A DNA stretch of 64,000 nt, from positions 40,946,152 through 41,010,151 of the forward strand of contig CM075775.1 in assembly GCA_037974665.1 (NCBI GenBank), in the 5' to 3' direction. The notes under the pieces are model-generated. The model had not been told where the DNA came from, did no database searches, and worked only from the letters and a program-made list of their open reading frames with translations. A program made the translations under genes and the position numbers. Origin of the DNA: Ehretia macrophylla. Lineage: Eukaryota; Streptophyta; Magnoliopsida; Boraginales; Ehretiaceae. This document shows, piece after piece, positions 56,501-64,000 of this stretch (its first letter is position 1; each line of letters begins with the position of its first letter).

Positions 56501-59500
56501 GAAACCAAGGGTGTGGGACATGGGACCAGGTCTCCGTCGTTCCGGTGCCTATAACTTTTGATCCGTAAGAAGTTACGCAGCGCACAGCATACTATTGGAA
56601 AGCTCTTCGATAGCTCTACGACGTAGGCAACAGGCATGCTCCGCTGCACCTATTTTTGGAGCACAAAATTGAACGTTTTCATCAGTTTCGGGATACTTTT
56701 CTACTTTTGCGCTATTTTTTCGTCCCGAATCATACATCGTGAGCCGCGAAAAGGACGACAAACTAATTCATCTCATTTCTATTATTGAATCCCACGACAC
56801 CTTGGGTAAGACAACTTCGCTTCATGTAGAGGCCGGGCTCGCAAACCGAGGGCGTAGGGCCTGGGACCAAGTCTCTGTCACTCCTTTGCTTGTAACTTTT
56901 GATCCGTAAGGAGTTACGCGACGTACATCATACCGTTGGAAATCTCTCCGAGAGCTCTACAATTTGGGCAATAAGCCTGCTCGGTTGAGCTTGATTTCAG
57001 AGCCCAAAATCGAACGTTTTCATCAGTTTTGGGACACTTCTCTACTTTTGCTTTTGTTTTCCGTCCCGGATCGTACGACGTGAGCAGCGAAATGGACGAC
57101 AACGTAATCCATCACATTTCTATTATCGAATCCCACAGCACCTTGGGCAAGACGACATCACTTCACGTAGAGGCGGGGCCCACAAACCAAGGGCGTGGGG
57201 CATAGGACCAGGTCTCCATCGCTCCAGTGCACATAACTTGTGATCCGTAAAGAGTTACGCGGCCCACATCATACCGTTTAAAAGCTCTTCGAGAGCTCTA
57301 CGATGGGGGCAGTAAGCCTGCTCGGCTGCGCCTTTTTTCGAAGCCCAAAATCTAGCGTTTTCATTCATTTTAGGACACTTTTCTTCTTTTGTGATGTTTT
57401 TCCATCCCGGATCGTACGTTGTAAGTCGCGAAAAGGACGACAACCTAATCCATCACATTTCTATTACCGAATCCCACAGCACCTTAGGCAAGATAACTTC
57501 GCTTCACGTATAGGCTGGGCCTGCAAACCGAGGGCGTGGTGCTTGGGACCAGGTCTCCGTCGCTCCTTTGACAATAACTTTTAATTCGTAAGGACTTACG
57601 CGTCGCACAGTATACCAATGGAAAGCTCTTCGAGAGCTCTACGACGTGGGCAGCAAACCTGCTCGGCTGTGCCTATTTTCGGAGCCCAAAATCAAACTTT
57701 TTTATCAGTTTTAGGACACTTTTCTTCTTTTGAGCTATTTTTTTGTCCCGGATCATACGTCGTCAGCCGCGAAAAGGACGACAACCTAATCAATCTCATT
57801 TCTATTACCGAATCCCATGACACCTTGGGCTTGACAACATCATTTCACGTAGAGGCTGGGCCCACAAACTGTGGGCATGGGGCTTGTGACCAGGTATTTG
57901 TCGCACCGGTGACCAAAAATTTTGATCCGTAAGGAGCTACGTGGCGCACAATATACCGTTGGAAAGCTCTCCGAGAGCTCTACGACGGGGACAACAAGCT
58001 TGCATGGCTGCGCCTATTTTCGGAGCCCAAAATCGAACATTTTCATCAGTTTCGGGACACTTTTCTACTTATGCACTATTTTTCTGTCCCAGATCGTACG
58101 TCATCAGAAGCGAAGAGGACGACATCCTAATCCATCTCATTTCTATTATCGAATCCCATGGCACCATGGGCAAGACAACTTTTCTTCACGTAGAGGCTAG
58201 GCCCGCAAACTGAGGGCGTGGGGCTTATGACCAAGTATTCGTCGCTCCGGAGCCCATAACTTTTGATCTGTAAGGAGTTACGCGGCGCACAGCATACCAT
58301 TGGAAAGCTCTCCGAGAGCTCTACGTTAGGGGCAACAAGCCTGTTCGGCTGCGCCTGTTTTCGGAGCCCAAAATCGAACGTTTTCATCAGTTTTGGGACA
58401 CTTTTCTTGTTTTGTACTGTTTTTCCTTCCCGGATCGTACGTCGTAAGCCTAGAAAAGGACGACAACCCAATCAATCACATTTCTATTATCGAATCCCAC
58501 GGTACCTTGCGCAAGACAACTTCACCTCACGTTGAGGCTAGGCCCACAAACAGAGGGAGTGGTGCTCGGGACCAGGTCTCCGTCGCTCCTTTGCCCATAA
58601 CTTTTGATCAGTAAGGAGTTACACGTCGCACAACATACTAATGGAAAGCTCTCCGAGAGCTCTGTGATGTGGGCAGCAAACCTGCTCAGCTGTGCTTATT
58701 TTCGGAGCCCAAAATCAAACGTTTTCATCAGGTTCAGGACACTTTTTCTTATTTTGAGCTATTTTTCCATCCCGGATCGTACGTCGTCAGCCGCAAAAAG
58801 GACGACAACCTAATCAATCTCATTTCTATTACCGAATCCCACGAGAAAACTTCACTTCACGTAGAGGTTGGTCCCGCAAACTGAGGGCATGGGGCTTGTG
58901 ACCAGGTATCTGTCGCACCGGTGACCATAAATTTTGATCCGTAAGGAGCTACGTGGCGCACAACATACCATCAGAAAGCTCTCCAAGAGCTCTACGACGG
59001 GGGCAGCAATCTTTCTCGGCTGCGCCTATTTTCGGAGCTCAAAATCAAACGTTTTCATCAGTTTCGGGACACTTTTCAACTTATGTGCTATTTTTCCGTC
59101 CCGGATCGTACATCGTGAGCAGTGAAAAGGATGACAACTTAATCAATCACATTTCTATTATCGAATCCCACGGAACCTTGGGCAAGACAACTTTGCCTCA
59201 CGTAACGGCTGGGCCGCAAACTGAGGACGCGGGGCTTGGGACCAGGTCCCCATCGCTCCAGTGCCCCTAACTTTTGATCCATAAGGATTTACGCGGCGCA
59301 CAGCATATCGTTGGAAAGCTCTTCGAGAGCACTACAATGGGGATAGTAAGCCTGCTCGGCTGCGCCTATTTTTGGAGACCAAAATCAAACGTTTTCTTCA
59401 GTTTTGAGACATTTTTCTTCTTTTGCGCTGTTTTTCCTTCTCGGATCCTACGTTGTGATGCGCAAAAAGGACGACAACCTAATCCATCACAGTTCGATTA

Positions 59501-60629
59501 TCGAATACCACAACACCTTGGGCAAGACAACTTCATTTCACGTAGAGAATGGGCCCACAAACCAAGGGCATGGGGCTTGGGACTAGGTCTCCGTCGCTTC
59601 GGTGCCCATCACTTTTGATCCGTAAGGAGTTACGCTGTGCCCAGCATACTGTTTGAAAGCTCTACGACGAGGGCAGCCAGCTTGCTAGGCTGCGTCTATT
59701 TTCAGAGCCCAAAATTGAACGTTTAAATCAGTTTTAGGACACTTTTATACTTTTGCGCTGTTTTTCCGTCCCGGGTCGTACGTCGTGAGCAGTGAAAATG
59801 GCGACAACCTAATCCATCACATTTCAATTACTGAATCCCATGGCACCTTGGGCAAGACAACTTCACTTCACGTAGAGGCTGGGCTCGCAAACGAATGGCA
59901 TGGGGCTTGGGACCAGGTCTCCGTCGCTCCGGTGCCCATAACTTTTGATCTGCAAGGAGTTACACAGCGCACAACATACCGTTGGAAAGCTCTACGAGAG
60001 CTTTACGACGGGGGTAATAAGCTTGGTCAGCTACGCTTGTTTTCTAAGCCAAAAATCGAATGTTTTCATCAGTTTGAGACACTATTCTTCTTTTGCGCTT
60101 TTTTTTCGTCCCAGTTTGTACGTCGTGAGGCACGAAAAGGACTACAACTTAATCCATCATATTTCTATTATCAAATCCCATGGCACCTTGGGCAAGACAT
60201 CTTCGCTTCACGTAGAGGCTGGGCCCGTAAACTGAGGGCGTGGGGCTTGCGACCATGTCTCCATCGCTCCGGTGCCCATAACTTTTGATCCGTAAGGAGT
60301 TATGTGGCGCACAACATACCGTTGGAAGGCTCTCCGAAGGTTCTACGACGTGGGCAATAAGCCTGCTCGGTTGCGCCTATTTTCAAGGCCCAAAATCAAA
60401 CATTTTCATCAATTTTGGGCCACTTTTCTTCTTTTTGTGCTATTTTTTCATCCCTGATCGTACGTTGTGAAGCGCGAAAAGGACGACAACCTAATCCATC
60501 ACATTTCTATTACTAAATCCCATGGCACCTTGGGCAAGACAACTTCACCTCACGTAGAGGTTGGGCTCGCAAACCGAGGACATGGGGCTTGGGACCAGGT
60601 CTTCGTCGCTCCGGTGCACACAACTTTTG

Positions 60630-62123
60630 ATCCGTAAAGAGTTACGCGGCGCACAACATACTGTTGGAAACCTCTCCGAGAGCTCTACGATGGGGGTAGC
60701 AAGTCTGCTGGGCTGAGCCAATTTTCGGAGCCAAAAATTGAATGTTTTCATCTGTTTTGGGACACATTTCATCTTTTGCGCTATTTTTTCTTCCCGGATG
60801 GTACGTTGAGAGCCTAGAAAAGGATGACAACCTAATACATCACATTTCTATTATCGAATCCCACGGCACCTTGGGCAAGACAACTTTGCTTCACGTATAG
60901 GCTGGGTCTGCAAACCGAGTGCGTGGGGCTTGGGACCAGGTCTCCGTCGCTCTAGTGCCCATAACTTTTGATCCGTAAGGAGTTACGCGGCACACATCAT
61001 ACCGTTGGAAAGCTCTCTAAGAGTTCAATGACGGGGTCAGCAAGTTTGCTAGGCTGAGCCAGTTTTCGGAGCCCAAAATTGAATGTTTTCATCAATTTTG
61101 GGACACTTTTCTTCCTTTGCGCTGTTTTTCCTTCCCAGATCGTACGTCGTGAGTCTAGAAAAGGACGACAACCTAATACATAACATTTCTATTATCGAAT
61201 CCCACAGCACCATGGGCAAGATAACTTCGCTTCAAGTAGAGACTGGGCCCGCAAAATAAGGGCGTGGGGCTTGGGACCTGGTCTCCGTCGCTCTGGTGCC
61301 CATAACTTTTGATCCGTAAGGATTTATGCGGCGCACAGCATACCGTTAGAAAGCTCTCCGAGAGCTCTACGATGGGGGCAGCAAGCCTGCTCGGCTGCCC
61401 CTATTTTCAAAGCCCAAAAGTGAATGTTTTTATCAGTTTTGAGACACTTTTCTTCGTTTGCGCTATTTTTTTATCCCGGGTCGTACGTCGTGAGGCACGA
61501 AAAGGATGACAACCTAATCGATCACATTTCTATTATCGAATCCCACCGCACCTTGGGCAAGACTCGCTTCACGTAGAGGCTGGGCTCACAAACCGAGGGC
61601 GTGGGGCTTGGGACCAGGTCATCGTCGCTCCGTTGCCCATAACTTTGGATCCGTAAGGAGTTACGCAGAGCATAGCATACCGTTAGAAAGTTCTCCAAGC
61701 GCTCTACGACGGAGGCAGCAAGCCTGCTGAGCTGAGCCAGTTTTCGGAGCCAAAAATTGAATGTTTTCATCAGTTTCTGGACACATTTCTTCTTTTGTGC
61801 TGTTTTTCCTTCCCAGATCGTACGTCGAGGGACTAGAAAAGGATGACAATCAAATACATCACATTTCTATTATCGAATCCTATGGCACCTTAGGCAAGAC
61901 AACTTCGCTTCACGTATAGGCTTGGTCTGCAAACCGAGTGCGTGGGGCTTGGGACCAGGTCTCTGTCGCTCCAGTGCCCATAACTTTTTATCCGTAAGGA
62001 GTTACGCGGCACACATCATACCGTTAGAAAGCTCTCTGAGAGTTCAACGACGGGGTCAGCAAGCCTGCTGGGCTGAGCCAGTTTTCGGAGCCCAAAACTG
62101 AATGTTTTCATCAGTTTTGGGAC
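60630..62123. repeat. Second local trimer higher-order repeat
   Basis: Monomers at about 60630 and 60970 are matched by those at about 61650 and 61985 (offset about 1018 bp, three monomers). Shared private variants are GGCTGAGCCA, GAGCCAAAAATTGAATG, AAACCGAGTGCGTGGG, GGCACACATCATACCG, GAGTTCAAYGACGGGGTCAG and AATACATAACATTTC. The last copy is shortened by an internal deletion near 62123. Confidence 0.8.
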
Positions 62124-64000
62124 AACCTAATACATAACATTTCTATTATCGAATCCCATGGCACCTTGGGCAATACAACTTCACCTCACGTAGAGGCTAG
62201 GCCCGCAAACCGAGGGCATAGGGCTTGGGACCAGGCCTCCGTCACTCATTTGCCCATAACTTTTGATCTGTAAGGAGTTACGTGGCGCACATTATACTGT
62301 TGGAAAGCTCTCCGAGAGCTCTACAACGGGAGCAGCAAGTCTGCTCGGCTGCTCCTATTTTCAGAGTCCAAAATCGAATGTATTCATCAGTTTTGGGACA
62401 CTTTTCTTCTTTTGCGCTATTTGTCCTTCCCAGATCGTACGTCGTAAGCCTAGATAAGGACGACAACCTAATCCATCACATTTCTATTATCAAATCCCAT
62501 GGCACCTTGGGCAAGACAACTTCGTCTCACGTAGAGGCTAGGCCCGCAAACCGAGGGCATGGATCTTGAGACCAGGTCTCCATCGGTCCTTTGCCCATAA
62601 CTTTTGATCCGTAAGGAGTTACATGGTACACAGCATACCGTTGGACAACTCTCCAAGAGATCTACGATGTGGGCAGCAGGCCTACTTGGCTGCTCCTATT
62701 TTTGAAGACCAAAATCGAATATTTTCATCAGTTTTGGGATACTTTTCTTCTTTTGCGCTGTTTTTTCATCCCGGATCGTACGTCGTGAGCCGCGCAAAGG
62801 ACGACAACCTAATCCATCACATTTCTATTTAACGAATCCCACGGCACCTTGGGCAAGACAACTTCGCTTCACGTAGAGGCTGGGCCTGCAAACCGAGGGC
62901 GTGGGGCTTGAGACCAAGTCTCCGTCGCTCTGATGCCCATAACTTTTGATCCGTAAGGAGTTACGTGGCGGACATCATACCGTTGTAAAGCTCACCGAGA
63001 GCTCTACGACGGGGACATCAAGCCTACCAGGCTGCGCCTATTTTCGTAGTCCAAAATCTAACATTTTCATCAGTTTCGGGATACTTTTCTACTTTTGCGC
63101 TATTTTTTTCATCCCGGATCGTACGTCGTGACCAGCGAAAATGATGACAACCTAATCCATTACATTTCTATTATCGAATCCCACGGCACCTTAGGCAAGG
63201 CAACTTCGCTTCATGTAGAGGCTGAGCCCGCAAACCGAGGGCGTGGTGCTTGGGACCAGGTCTCCGTCACTCCTTTGCCCATAACTTTTGATCCGTAAGG
63301 AGTTACGCGTCGTACAACTTACCGTTGGAAAGCTCTCCGAGAGCTCTACAACAGGGGCAGCTAGCTTGCTCAGCTGCGCCAATTTTTGTAGACCAAAATC
63401 AAACGTTTTCATCAGTTTCGGTACACTTTTCTACTTTTGCGCTATTTTTTCCGTCCCGGATCGTCCGTCGTAAGCAGCAAAAATGACGACAACCTAATCC
63501 ATTACATTTCTATTATCGAATCCCACGACACCTTGGGCAAGAAAACTTCGCTTCACGTAGAGGCTGGGCCCGCAAACTGAGGGCGTGGGGCTTGAGACCA
63601 GGTATCTATCGCTCCGGTGTCCATAACTTTTGATCCGTAAGGAGTTACGCGGTGCACAACATACTGTTGAAAAGCTCTCCGAGAGCTCTACGACGGGGGC
63701 AGTAAGCCTGCTCTGCTGCGCCTATTTTCGAAGCCGAAAATCGAACGTTTTCATCATTTTCGAGAGACTTTTCTTCTTTTGCGTTGTGTTTCCGTCCCAG
63801 ATCGTACGACGTGAGGCACAAAAAGGACAACAGCCTAATCCATCACATTTCTATTATCGAATCCCACGGTGCCCATAACTTTTTATCCGTATAGAGTTCG
63901 GGGAGCACAACATACCGTTGGAAAACTCTCCGAGTGCTCTACGACGGGGGTAGCAAGCCTGCTCGGCTACGCCTATTTTCGGAGCCCAAAATCGAACGTT

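Larger units (their letters stand above)
45191..64000. repeat. 341-bp satellite array, block 4
   Basis: The longest uninterrupted block, about 55 monomers, running off the right edge. The anchor GATCCGTAAGG recurs at steps of about 341 bp (near 45411, 45752, 46093, 46434, 46775, 47104, 47445, 47787 and so on). Monomers with internal deletions have junctions near 49107, 52640, 62123 and 63869. No transposon, gene or RNA gene is seen in it. Confidence 0.96.

Overview
The window is repetitive, heterochromatin-like DNA from a flowering plant. I find no host protein-coding gene, rRNA or tRNA gene. The plant assignment rests on the retrotransposons, which are Ty3/gypsy chromoviruses of Tekay/Del type: LTRs of about 3.6-3.7 kb, a primer-binding site matching the 3' end of initiator tRNA-Met, and a gag-PR-RT-RNaseH-IN-chromodomain order. 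I cannot name the species.

About 34 kb of the window is one tandem satellite with a monomer of about 341 bp, roughly 100 copies in four blocks (1-4527, 14227-19142, 29564-35562, 45191-64000). All blocks run in the same orientation and look like one array split by retrotransposon insertions. Monomers fall into recognisable subfamilies. There are traces of higher-order repeats (two local trimer duplications and a recurring ordered pair of monomer types), several monomers with microhomology-flanked internal deletions, and one 276-bp tract that is identical 23.7 kb apart.

Three insertions break the array, and one carries a nested element. Element A (4528-14226) is a solo LTR of about 2.2 kb with a 51-bp hairpin-forming tandem repeat just upstream of its TATA box. 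Element B (6098-13582) sits inside A with a perfect 5-bp target-site duplication; it keeps its 5' LTR, PBS and gag-protease but lost RT-RNaseH-IN and the first part of its 3' LTR in one deletion. Element C (19143-29563, minus strand) has two full LTRs, a PBS and a PPT, but a 2.9-kb interior with no coding capacity. It is a LARD-like non-autonomous element. Element D (35563-45190, plus strand) has a nearly full-length gag-pol including a chromodomain, but carries 16 in-frame stops and one frameshift. Its 5' LTR has a 1.7-kb deletion with templated filler, and its 3' LTR is cut off at the satellite junction.

B, C and D are related: they share LTR modules, leader sequence and PPT context. D-like elements could have supplied proteins to C in trans, though every coding copy visible here is dead. 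Almost all stops are C-to-T or G-to-A changes, as expected from heavy cytosine methylation. The most novel-looking signals are a conserved LTR hairpin with a self-complementary TCCGGA loop, present even in the divergent LTR A with a compensatory base-pair change; the independent insertion of C and D at the same nucleotide of the satellite monomer; and the LARD-like element C.
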